Shown piece by piece: positions 47,732 through 58,020 of a DNA stretch of 64,000 nucleotides. The notes below the pieces were generated by a model. The model made no database searches. It worked only from the letters and a program-made list of their open reading frames with translations, and was not told where the DNA came from. Source of the stretch: Paralvinella palmiformis (lineage: Eukaryota; Annelida; Polychaeta; Terebellida; Alvinellidae); contig JAODUP010000844.1 of the NCBI GenBank assembly GCA_025642065.1, positions 87,001-151,000 on the forward strand, given 5' to 3'. The position numbers were made by a program, and so were the translations under genes. Each line of letters opens with the position of its first letter. The stretch's first letter is position 1.

Positions 47732-49382
47732 TAGAACTTGAAACAATTCTTGCCGGTAGCGTTGCTCTATTAGCATGGGTTGGTATCTTGCTCCAGTGGC
47801 ACAATTATTAAACTTCCATCGGGACTAATGGGTTATCTAAAAATGGGGTAGGGGGAGAAGCCTGAGAGTCCCAGCTAGCTAATATAATAAGTCATCTGCT
47901 CATTGTGATGGGAAGTTTCAGCAAATGACTAGCTCTGACTAACCCAAAGGTATCTAAATGATGGATTCGAGACTAATTTAATACAGAAAATGGTCTACAA
48001 CACCTCTGTACACCGAAGAGTATTAAAGATGTCTTCACTCGTGTGGCCTAAACACAACCGAGACTTACACCTAACAACCTAAACCTAATGTCATGGTAGA
48101 TAAGAAAGAAGGGTACTTTGAAATTCCTGGCTGATATCTGGGGAGGGGGGCACTCTTCAGTGTTATGCTTATGCAGGATTTATTTATGCCTACATCACGG
48201 CAACTGATAAAAGATTATATAAATATATCTTACACATTAGCCCTTTAAACTCTTGATCTGTAGACCGTCTCTAAATGTCTGTCTTCTACCACCTCAATGG
48301 CCTACTGAGTTAGAGGGCCAGGGACCTCTTGACCATGGTCATGGTGTGCTGGAGGTGACAGAGGTACCGATCCCAGCCATGACATCGTAGTTACAAGGAG
48401 GAGTTTTTCAACTAGCCACTGACATTAGTGGCAAGGTTCCCTCTGCCGAATATGTCATATGTGCGAATTCAAAAATCATTTAGAATTACTCCCCCATGTA
48501 AAACAACAAATTACAGACAAACTGCATCTTCCTCATTTCAGGTAGCCTTGAACCATGTAAAATAACTGCCATTTCGCCCATTATTATTACGTTTGGAAGC
48601 ATTCACAATAAGTGAGCTAGCTTCTTCCAAAAGATAGCAGTTCATTCTAGGTATTCTGCAGCCTTGGAAAAAACTGTCTTCTCGCAAAAGAACCCGAACC
48701 CCATCTCTGATCATACATCGGCGTAAGCATTGAACGTATTAACATTTCATTATGCTAAACATCAACACAGGGACCGCCTCAGACTCGCCAGTCAAACATA
48801 AGTGTGGGGCAAGCAGCTTTAAACTCCTCTGCCACACACCACCATTCATTTCGGCCAATTTAGGTCATCTATACCTGGCTGGACTGAAGTCGGAGGAACT
48901 TCTCAAACCTCCTCAAACCTATAATACTAGCCAAATAAGGGATTCAAAACTTGGATAACACAGAGCTCTGGGCTTCTTTTATTAATCAGTCGGTTCACCA
49001 TCAGGATGGCCCGTCAGTGCTGACCATTGATGACAAAACAATTATTTGAGATGATAGTGATTAACCCATCATCATCATCTAAGGTGCATGTATAAGAAAT
49101 GGAGCATCCTTGTATTTTGTGTTTAACTGAAATGCCAGTCTTTGCTCTAAAATAAGCAAAACAACAATACACAATTAAAGGTGATGGGGCAAATAAATTT
49201 CACATTTTGAAGTTTAACCATTAAATGATTAAGCACATCACTGATGATATCTGAAAGCATTGTCTGGACACACACCACAATACGTGTACTTGGTTCATTT
49301 CTCTGATCAATGACTAACATATCCACAACAAATTTATAGGAATTTAATAGAAACTTTTTTAATTCAAATTAAGTACACTTTG

Positions 49383-49556
49383 TACAGTGAATGAGTGGTT
49401 TATTTGTAGTCTTTGACGACTCTTGAGAGAGAGGACTCCCCAGAGAAACACCAGACAAACAATTGCAATAGGTATTTCTGTGATTCAAACCCACAGTCCT
49501 CTGAAGTCAGCAATACGGTGCTGACCATTCAATGCGATACTGTTGTGCCTAGATAA
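49383..49556 (-). mobile_element. SINE-B-like copy, minus strand, diverged
   Basis: GTGATTCAAACCCACAGTCCTC is the complement of the tRNA-like B-box side. The body to the left contains CCCCAGAGAAACACC. More diverged than the copies at 43270 and 44489. Confidence 0.55.
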
Positions 49557-51284
49557 ATTAGGTATATTGTTAGTGTTTATATAATGTAACAGAAATTATG
49601 AACTATGCATTATTTACCCCTGTGTTTGTATATCCCCCGTCTCCCATATGAGTGACTGATCCTTACAGGTGTGCAGGCAGCACAATTACTACAGATCAGG
49701 ATCAGCTAACTCAGACGTTGTGTCTAAATGTGGCTATAGACTTTTTTTATTAAAAAACCTTTATTAATATTAGCCTTAAGAGGTGCATTTCAGAAATGAC
49801 CTGGTGGATCCCTGAAATTTTGGTCCTGCATAAAGCTCGGTAACTAACAGGTAGCACTTAGTAAACACTCAGGGCTCACAATCACATACACACTAAAAAT
49901 TAGGAAATGAATGGGTAATTGGCTTCAGTATTACACAAATATACTTATCAGCTGATTTAAGAGCAAATGGACTGTGTACAACCCAGTAATGTGTTGGTTA
50001 ACCCCGGATGCACGATGTAAGCAAATGAGAGGTCACTAATACTACCACTGATAGTATCAGAAGGAAGTCTGGCGGCCGGCCGACAAGAAAGTGATGCCTT
50101 ATGGTCCAGACTGCTCCATTCACACTTCACTTAGTACTAACTCTGTTGGGTAATGCTAGTCACATAAATCAACAACGGGTACAGTTCTAATTGTACAGCA
50201 GCTGAACTGACAGCCTACCGGTAGCTTCCTTAGTTAAAGCTACCAGTATTTGGAGCAGATGTCTTAATTCTACACATACCTCTAAATATTCCATATGTGG
50301 GTTAGCCAGACTTTGATTCCATGGCTTTTAGAATTGTCAGTATGATTTCAAAAAAGCTATATCAGGTTGTTGTCATGGGCATTGCAACCACCATGCTATT
50401 ATGTTTAACAGATGGTGGTTTGTATACATGCGTGGAAATCTATATGCAAGCAACCAGCATGAAAAATATTGTTTAATTCATGCTAATGGTAAACACAGCC
50501 ATGCGCGCGCGCACACACACCAGACCTTACATATATCTAACAATTGTAAGATGACACTGTATATTCAGTCCCTTAATGAATCACCCAGAGATCCCTTGTA
50601 AGTTGTACCAGTCCCCTCTAAGTCTAACACACACACACAGCTTTCACCATCTTGCAAGGCCACACAAGTTCACAATGGATTAGTCACTTTCAGTGAAACC
50701 TTTAATGGGCTTCTCCCATACTTAAGCATTCTTCCATTAATGTATCACACCTTGCTCAAGCAATGAGTGTCAGCGAATTAACACTTAAAGGTGAGTTATA
50801 AACTTATATTAGTCAATAACAAGTAATTAATAATTAGAGTTGCAGACAGCATCAATAAACTAAGACATTAATCAGTAAAGCTGATTTAGCATCAATCAAT
50901 TCTAAATAAATATTGTCAACAGCTTAATTATAGTTTATACACTTCAACAATAAACCAGTACAGTGGAAAGTTGTTTTCATCTAAATTTTGCGCCAGATAT
51001 CATAGATAACTTTTTAGACATTGGTGAACACCACTGAATGTATACAGTGTCAATTGTTACTAATTACTAAAAAGCTATGACCTAATAGTAATTAGTTTGA
51101 GTAATTACAGTACATAATCTGGTTGTTCAACCATCATAGGGCACCATCACCTTATCTTATTTATAATCTTAGTTATGGAGATAAATCTTTGAAACATAAG
51201 GGATAATATATATCCTGATAACAGTGATATGCAAGTGAATTATTATTACATTTATCATTCAAGCCCTAACCCCTCATTATCTGG

Positions 51285-51457
51285 CTGAGCACCTCCATGA
51301 CGTAACTGCTAGTGAGGCTGTCTACAGGTCTATACCACCTGGGTTCAAACCCCAGCTGGGCTAGGTCAGAAGAGTATTTCATCTTTCACTTCCCCACTTT
51401 ACATTTGGAGATGGTTTGGCTCATTTCGTCATCTATCATGTGCACAAAGCCATAAAA
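51285..51457 (+). mobile_element. Diverged SINE-A copy
   Basis: The B-box-like GGGTTCAAACCCC, the body TATTTCATCTTTCACTTCCC, then TCATGTGCACAAAGCC and ATAAAAC follow the SINE-A order with many changes. The tail is cut by the next copy, so this one is older. Confidence 0.7.
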
Positions 51458-51458
51458 C

Positions 51459-51649
51459 AGCGAGGGTGCCTTCGTGGTCTAGTTGGTAGTGCATTGGAAC
51501 ACAGATCACTATCACCTGAGTTTAAACCTCGGTGTGGGCATATCTGAAGGGTGTTTCATCTCTGACTTCGCTTCACTACATTTGGAGGTCGCTCTGCCCA
51601 AGTAGCCTACCATATGCACAAAAGTGGCTGTAAAACATCAATCGTCACT
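51459..51649 (+). mobile_element. SINE-A copy inserted in the tail of the previous one
   Basis: Full SINE-A (CCTTCGTGGTCTAGTTGG, then TCGGTGTGGGCATATCTGAA and GTGGCTGTAAAACATCAATC). ATAAAAC at 51452-51458 and 51650-51656 is a likely short target duplication. The two copies sit head-to-tail. Confidence 0.85.
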
Positions 51650-51899
51650 ATAAAACGTTTCATCATCAAGTTATTTCTGAACAAAACTATGGCATTTGTT
51701 AGTCATAAGTCTACTTCTAGATACTGCAAGTCACTATTGTAGATGTACATAGTACAACCAACATACATAGCACAGCTGAAACCTCTGTAGAATTAAAAAT
51801 TGATTTATTTTAGTTATTGAAACGGACATATAAAATCAGTTATGTGTCAATTTTAATTTGTTTTCTGTTACTGATGATGCGTCGTTTATGTCTGAAAGA

Positions 51900-52196
51900 T
51901 AAGCGAAATATTGACTGTTTTACAGCCACTTCTGAGCATACGGTAAGCTAAATGGGCTAAGCAATACGCAAAGGCAGCAAGAAGTAAAAGGTGGACACTG
52001 TTCAGACGCTGGAAAGCAATGATGCAGACACTTTTAAGATCCACTATCATGATTATGACATGCACAAATCTGATAATACTTATTTGTGAAGGGTGTTTAA
52101 TCCTCGAGTTTGAGTTCGCTTCATTACCTTTGGAAAGCGCTCGCCCCATTTAGCCTACCATTTGCACAAAAGTGGCCGTAAAACACCAATCATCGT
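51900..52196. mobile_element. Two SINE-A fragments in opposite orientation
   Basis: At 51905-51965 the plus strand has TGTTTTACAGCCACTTCTGA, then TAAATGGGCTAAGC (minus-strand SINE). At 52087-52196 it has GGGTGTTTAATC, CCCATTTAGCCTACC and GTGGCCGTAAAACACC (plus-strand SINE). Both lack the tRNA head. The pair could fold into a hairpin with a loop of about 100 bases. Confidence 0.8.
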
Positions 52197-52562
52197 ACTA
52201 TTTATAGCTAAAGCAGTACAAGAAATAGCTTCAGTTCGTATTAATCCGAACATTCCATTAAACTGCAGATATGAGTATTACAACCACAAAAACTGCAACA
52301 TAAGGGTCTGAGTGTACATCCTAAACCTAAGGATATACCTTTAAAGTTTAAGTATTAAAGAATAGAAGGCACTGACATCCAGTAACTCATGCCATGGGCA
52401 TGGCATCTCTATTTTAAGGGTTATTAAAGGTGTGTACTGACATAGTCACATACCATAGACTGATAGAGTGTACAATTACACCGATAATTTAGTTATTAAT
52501 AATAAGTTTAAAAAAATACATCTCATTTCTATTAATTAGATCTACATCTAGTAATAATGTAA

Positions 52563-52594
52563 ACCATCCGCTGATCCACGGATCAGCGGATGGT
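52563..52594. repeat. Perfect 15-bp inverted repeat beside the C2CD2-like donor site
   Basis: ACCATCCGCTGATCC (52563-52577), a 2-base spacer and its exact complement GGATCAGCGGATGGT (52580-52594). On the minus-strand transcript it starts 21 bases after the exon 1 donor. The near-zero loop suits a cruciform in DNA better than a stable RNA hairpin. Confidence 0.95.
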
Positions 52595-52615
52595 GGAGCT
52601 GTATTGATTACTTAC

Positions 52616-53008
52616 GCTGTGTTTTCTCGCTTGCTCATTTAGGGCTCGTATCCAGGCATCGACCAGCTCGGGTGTGTTGTTATAATGAAGATAGAGCCAG
52701 GAGAGCGTCGAATTAAGCCACTCGCATGTCTCACCCCCTGACAACGACGCGAACCCAAACGACCGTCCAATGTCACCATTTATCGCCCGCCTCGACTTGG
52801 GCAAACCGAAAAACCTGAGGTACAGGTTGAGGGCCCCCACCACCAGAAAGGCGGCCAGCAGCCAACCGAGGAACAACATATCCAGAAGATCGATCCTGCG
52901 CCAACTGAACTCCGAGTACCAATCCAGAAGCCGCTCGAATCCGTCTGCCATGTTTTTATAGGATTCGCCGAGCCGATACCAGACCAATCGCAGAGTAACA
53001 TCGGCCAT
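52616..53008 (-). CDS. C2CD2/C2CD2L (TMEM24)-like protein, first coding exon
   Basis: Encodes 131 residues if ATG 53008 is used. ATG 52951 (context AACATGG, only 21 residues before the membrane span) is a good alternative. The open frame continues upstream without an ATG. A hydrophobic span (LLDMLFLGWLLAAFLVVGAL, about residues 41-63 of the 53008 start) is followed by a basic stretch and then ETCEWLNSTLSWLYLHYNN and DAWIRALNEQARKHS. The WxRALNEQA motif and the layout (N-terminal anchor then SMP-type lipid-transfer domain, C2 domain expected later) are those of C2CD2/C2CD2L, endoplasmic reticulum proteins that bridge to the plasma membrane and carry phosphatidylinositol. It ends at donor AGC|GTAAGT. 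The exon is distinctly G+C-richer than its surroundings. Confidence 0.83.
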
Positions 53009-53230
53009 CACAGCCAATCCCGGGACGCCTAATCCGCCTGGGTTGCTAAATATAGCTCTCCGGAGGCCGCCTCTAGCCACATAAGTCCCGAGAGTCCGAC
53101 AACCTGGATCCGTCAATCAGCTCCGCCACAACACTCAACCCACTCCAGCGCCAGCTGCCAACTACAAGGTCAAGGAGACAGCCTCGTTCCGGGCCAGTTG
53201 TATTTTCGTCATAACGTCATCCACGCATAT
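53009..53230 (-). promoter_or_regulatory. Probable 5' UTR/promoter region of the C2CD2-like gene
   Basis: The G+C-rich patch around exon 1 extends to about 53190, then drops sharply. At 53206-53220 the minus strand carries two TGACG half-sites (ATGACGTTATGACG), similar to CREB/ATF half-sites. No TATA box is obvious at a fixed distance. Location is inferred only from gene position and composition. Confidence 0.3.
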
Positions 53231-55215
53231 TCACAACAAAATGAAAACAAATAATTATTTATGATGTGTTTTTGGTGTGAATCTGACGGTGATACTTATT
53301 CATCATCACAGATTTCTGCAATCTTGTCTGGATATTTTTTCAACTGATAAAACAGGTCTCCAATTGGTTTTAAACATTTCTTGCATATATCATAATGTCC
53401 TCTAATCTAAAGTCGGGCCTACTATTCACAAAATTTCAGCCTATTGATCGTATACAGTTGACCGTGTTTCATTATTACAACAAAGATACTATATATGTTA
53501 TAGCATCTTTGGTTAAAAAAGATGTTATTGTAATTTTACTGTGGGGTATTTTCATAATGGATACAATTAATCTAATTAAAAGATAGTAACAATCAGATCT
53601 GCACAGCACACACACACACACACACACTTCAGAAATAAATAACGGTGTTAATTTAATAAATTACCGAATTAGATTAGTCAGGGATATACATAAGGCATAT
53701 GATCCAAGGCCAACCCAGCTAATGGGGCATGCACAAAATATTTTGACTTGAATTATATCAAAAATTAATTTTTGGCTGTATATTACAAGAATCGATTTTA
53801 TCACGCATGGAATCCGCCACCAACAAGGTAAATTTCCGTCAATTAATGTTATCATGTTCATAAACATCTATATATTCCATATTTATGAGACTCCGGTCCG
53901 TACCCGAATACACTTCTATACAGACGAAGTTTGCCACAAAGATGACGTCACTTGTGGGGAAACCCTCTCAGAGTGTCTTTCTATTTATACGTCCAGGGAA
54001 CTCCCTACGTGTTATTCTTTTCTCGAACGCTTATTCTAAAATGTTCTAGCCCCTTTCGCGTAGCAACAGTTGTATACAAATAATTTGGTGGCCAGTAATG
54101 AAATGGTGCAGATTAATCTCACACTCCTGCTTTTCGCCTACGAGATTTCTGAAGTTAACGTCATTTCCAAGAAACCGGGAAGCGAAAATCAAGATTCAAA
54201 TGTATCAGTAAATTAACATTAGCTCGAAAAGAGCAGTGACCTGAAAAATTTGGATGGTTGGGGGGGGGACGAATTTAAAGGGGAAACGCGTTAATTTAAG
54301 CAGATATTATTTTATATGTTGCATAAAACCAATAAAAAGTGACACACGTATAATAATGATCTCTGTGTAAGTTTGACGAATGATTCTTTAAGTGATTCGT
54401 TTAGTCTCAGCTCTATACATGTATATAATAGTGGTCGTTTAAGGATGAACTGTCGTTCAGAGACGGAGAACAACGCGCAATCAAATCCTATCCGTTTAAT
54501 GTTCCTGCCTGACCCACTGATATAGTGACCTACTACGACCTACCTCGGATAGAGCTGGGCCAACGATTTCCGGTTTTCGATTGGCTCGCTGTGTCTGTTA
54601 TCCTGTTTCCAATGGTGATCACTTGTATACAACAATACCTTTGTCCGATGTTTGATGGTGAAATGCATTACATCCGTTTTGCCACTGTTCAGTTATTCTA
54701 AGCACGCCTCTGGTTGACTAGTGACATTTTGTCGACCCGGAAAGCCTTAATTTCTTCTTGATAGTAAATTTATTCTTGGTAGCCATCGGCCTATGTTTGG
54801 CAGTTCGGAGAGTGTGAAAAACATCTGGCTAAACTGTGTTTCGTATTGTATTGTATGGTATTCAGTTTTACATCCGATATATTCTTTAATATAGTATATT
54901 TCCACCTGATGTATGTTTATTCAATGAGGTCATAGCCGACCTATAGCTTTACTGTCTTAACTTGACCGTTGACTGGTCGGGTTAACTAAGTCCAGTATTC
55001 TAATGGACAATACTGACAGCTCAGCGCATCTCTACTACAACAACTAAAATGATATCGGACTGTATATGCTAACATCACTTACTAACACAGGCCGATATAA
55101 AGTGCCCAATTTGATATTCATTTTCCTGGTTCAGCGCCAGCTCCTGGATGGTGGCTTGTATTAAATTATATCCGCCCTGGTCTTCCGCGAAATAGCATCG
55201 CATTCGCGACAAATA
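53231..55215. other. Intergenic region, no gene seen
   Basis: A (CA)n run near 53608-53627 and a G9 run near 54261 are the only repeats. Frames of up to 68 codons have no resemblance to known proteins. Confidence 0.5.
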
Positions 55216-55217
55216 TC

Positions 55218-55271
55218 ACTCACTCACTCACTCACTCGCTCACTCACTCACTCACTCACTCACTCACTCAC
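55218..55271. repeat. (CACT)n microsatellite
   Basis: About 12 units of CACT with one CGCT variant. It is the same tetranucleotide as the SINE-B tail, and about 60 bases of tRNA-unlike sequence precede it, so it may be the remains of a SINE-B tail. Confidence 0.92.
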
Positions 55272-55385
55272 AGCAATCACAAAAGCAAATTAAGGCCAAA
55301 CAATTGAGCAATGGAGCGAGAGATTTTGCGACCATTTTGCCGAGCACTCGTGCATCGCTTACTACTAACCCAGCTCCCAGTCACC

Positions 55386-55425
55386 ACCCCCCCCCCCCAC
55401 ACACACACACACACACACACACACA
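55386..55425. repeat. C-run followed by (CA)n
   Basis: Thirteen Cs then a CA array. The plus-strand frame at 55304-55630 is a read-through of this and of a G-rich patch near 55590-55615. Confidence 0.92.
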
Positions 55426-56055
55426 TAAAATAGACACGCGAATACATTTGGTTTATAAGAGGCGGTGTTGTTGTTGTTGTTCGGCCAAGAAGGATAACGA
55501 AGTTTTGGGATGTATACAGTATCTGGTATGTTATCCTATTCTATTCATTTCACCTTCATTAACTAGGTCGCCCAAAGTTAAATCCGGAGAGGGGGTGGGT
55601 GGGGGGCCTCGTTCGGGGGTCTGGATTTAAACACTAATAATAGTTAAGTCAAAACGAACGATAAAAGTGAATCCGAGACATTTAGCCAACGGACACTTAG
55701 CCGACGGACACTTAGCCAATATTTGCAGGGGGGGGGGGGTGGCCAACATTCAATTTTTTTATTATGTTTATGTGAGTTTTCATAAATATAGTTGTTTCCG
55801 GATACCGTTAAAAGGACGTCGCCAATTTACCAGCATCCCTCCCCGTTTCTGGCGTGATTCACCGCGTTTACGTCATGCCTTAATTATGTACGTTTTTCTA
55901 TAGCTTCGGGTTGTTACTCATCTGACTATATTTACATACCATACTGATTTGTGATCACCAAATGTTCTCTGACCACTTTAGACGTCTGGATCAACTCGAT
56001 GATAACACAGCGGACAATGCCACCAACTACCAAGTTTATTCCACTTTTAAATCCC
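55426..56055. other. Intergenic region, no gene seen
   Basis: A small duplication (GGACACTTAGCC at 55690 and 55705) and a G10 run near 55729 were noted. No gene was recognised. Confidence 0.5.
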
Positions 56056-56067
56056 CCTACAAAACTC

Positions 56068-56231
56068 GGGGCGCCTCTAGCGGTGACGCGATGGACCACA
56101 GATTCGGATCTCGGCGTAGGCATATCTGAAGGTCATTTCAGCTTTGACTTCATTACCTTTGGAGGTCGATCGGCCCATTTAGCCTATCAAGAGCACAAAA
56201 GTGGCCGTACAACGTCAATCGACGTCACCCG
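56068..56231 (+). mobile_element. SINE-A copy with 12-bp target-site duplication, internally deleted head
   Basis: CCTACAAAACTC occurs at 56056-56067 and 56232-56243. The head GGGGCGCCTCTAGCGGTGAC is followed by a shortened anticodon/T-arm part (GATTCGGATCTCGGCG), then normal body and a changed tail (CAACGTCAATCGACG). It is the copy nearest the Toll gene. Confidence 0.92.
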
Positions 56232-56245
56232 CCTACAAAACTCTT

Positions 56246-56290
56246 CGCGCGCGCGCGCGCGCGCGCACACACATACACGCACACACGTCA
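56246..56290. repeat. (CG)n(CA)n alternating array
   Basis: About 12 CG steps followed by CA steps, directly after the SINE target duplication. Alternating CG/CA is the sequence type most prone to left-handed (Z) DNA. Confidence 0.93.
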
Positions 56291-56949
56291 CTGTTGTAAT
56301 ACGATCCTCGGTGTTTTGTTTTAAAAGCTGAAGTTGTCTCAGTAAATCACATTAAATTCACTTCATCACCAGAATGTCGGTCCACTTTAATTCTCACCCT
56401 ACACGTTCCAGGATACACGGTTCAAGTGATGAACATTTATCGGCGACTGTCTCAGTAAGGATAGTTTTTACAAGCTGTAATCGGGGAGAGGGGGTGGGGC
56501 GGTTGTATTTACAGGCCGGATACTAGTTCCGAGCTGTAGAGTGTGGGCCTTACAAGTACGTACTGCCGACCTTAACAGCGTAATAAATAGAACGAACGTA
56601 CACTGTTCGTTACAGACAGGCTGAAATGAATACTCGTACGGGGTCTTGCTTCCTGAAACGTACTGACTGACCAGTATAGATCCCGCATTTACTAACCCTA
56701 CGCGCGGCTACGTGTTTTGTGTCACTCGGCTCTGCGTTATGTGTCACACGGCTCCTGGTTGTTTTCTGTTGTATACGGATGTTTCTCGTAAACATCGTTT
56801 GCGATTTTCAGAGGAATCAACTGTAATAAGGTGAAAGTGTTCGATCATCAACTGCAGGCTGGCCAAAATGTTAGTATTCCCTTTTCCGTATTCACATGTC
56901 ATTGAGCTAACTTCGTGGGTAGTGTTTATGATGTTTGTCACTCAACCTA

Positions 56950-56950
<1 letters not shown>
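56291..56950. other. Intergenic region, no gene seen
   Basis: Nothing recognisable apart from a small duplication of GTGTCAC-CGGCTC near 56728 and 56741. Confidence 0.5.
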
Positions 56951-56990
<40 letters not shown>

Positions 56991-57017
56991 TATATAAAAA
57001 GTATGCTTATTACTCAA

Positions 57018-57058
<41 letters not shown>

Positions 57059-57080
57059 AATATATAATCATATGTTAATG

Positions 57081-57121
<41 letters not shown>

Positions 57122-57151
57122 AAATATATAATATCTATGCTTATCATTCAA

Positions 57152-57187
<36 letters not shown>
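56951..57187. repeat. Higher-order repeat of four (TA)n blocks with related spacers
   Basis: Four (TA)n blocks (about 56951-56985, 57020-57055, 57085-57117, 57153-57183) are separated by 30-35 base spacers. Two spacers are close relatives: TATGCTTATTACTCAACCA (57002) and TATGCTTATCATTCAACCA (57136). ATTTAAATATATAAT also recurs. It suggests tandem duplication of a TA-plus-spacer unit about 0.8-1 kb upstream of the Toll start codon. Confidence 0.85.
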
Positions 57188-57813
57188 GCACGCACACACA
57201 TAATTTCTTTGGACAAAGAGGCGGTAATAAGGTCCACACAACTCGAGTTCATTACAAGCGAAGTTCACTAAAATAACACGAGGAATGACATTTCAAGGTA
57301 ATAGTGTCATTGCCGATAATAGGGTACAAGAGTATATACGGTGTTTGATGTATGTATATTTCGTTATGTTTGATATAGGGTGATATTGTCTCAGGGTGTA
57401 CGGAACAGAGAAAAAGTAGCATTTGCTCACAGAAAATACTAATATTGGGTTGAGTCGTGTTATATCGCTGCTATTAGTATTAATCTGAATTTATTCTGAT
57501 TTATGCTTATATTATTCACACATTATTCATACTGTGTATTAATATTTTATTTCTCCATTTTAGGCTTAATCTTTCTTGGCCGTAGTGTTCGACACAAAGC
57601 CTGGTTTTGTTTTAATCATAGTTTCTTTTTTTATATTTAGATTATCCTCTTTTGGATTATTTTAGAAATTAGTTTTTTTCTTTCATTTTTCTCTAATTTT
57701 GCCGGTAATTAATTATACTTACAATTAAATATTTTTTTAAAAATCAGTTTGGAGTTAATTGTTGTTTGAATGAAAGTATAACACCTGTGCCAGCGCCTTA
57801 ACTATCTTTATAA
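57188..57813. other. Upstream region of the Toll gene, no element seen
   Basis: AT-rich sequence with T-rich runs (57630-57680). No clear promoter could be picked by eye. Because an intron acceptor lies just before the start codon, the true transcription start may be further upstream. Confidence 0.4.
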
Positions 57814-57864
57814 AACACACACACTTACACACACACACACACGCACATGTGTGTGTGTGTGTGT
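57814..57864. repeat. (CA)n/(TG)n inverted repeat, about 155 bp before the Toll ATG
   Basis: A CA array (57814-57846) meets a TG array (57848-57864) around a central CATG, giving a near-perfect palindrome of at least 32 bases. Confidence 0.9.
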
Positions 57865-57977
57865 GTTTAAAAGGCTGCACATATCAAATCTAGGACTTCC
57901 CACATAAGCCACTGAGATAATGTCAAAGTGTTCAATAAAAACACGTTTCAGTTATTTATATTTGCACTCATTATTTG

Positions 57978-57992
57978 TATTCATAATTCCAG
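57978..57992 (+). promoter_or_regulatory. Probable intron acceptor in the Toll 5' UTR
   Basis: ATTCATAATTCCAG followed by CTGCCAAATC fits a splice acceptor, only weakly pyrimidine-rich. If used, the Toll mRNA has an upstream non-coding exon and its promoter lies further left. This is by eye only. Confidence 0.35.
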
Positions 57993-58020
57993 CTGCCAAA
58001 TCAATTAGCAATCAAACTGC

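Larger units (their letters stand above)
37098..52615 (-). other. Intron 1 of the C2CD2-like gene, about 15.5 kb, phase 0
   Basis: The donor is AACACAGC|GTAAGT at 52616/52615 and the acceptor GTTTTACAG at 37098-37100, both on the minus strand. The intron carries most of the SINE copies, one DNA-transposon relic and several microsatellites. Between these (37160-39180, 40240-41380, 41580-43260, 44650-47510, 47760-49370, 49560-51280 and 52200-52560) I see no gene. A run of short frames near 44836-45062 is G+C-richer but unrecognised. Confidence 0.8.
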
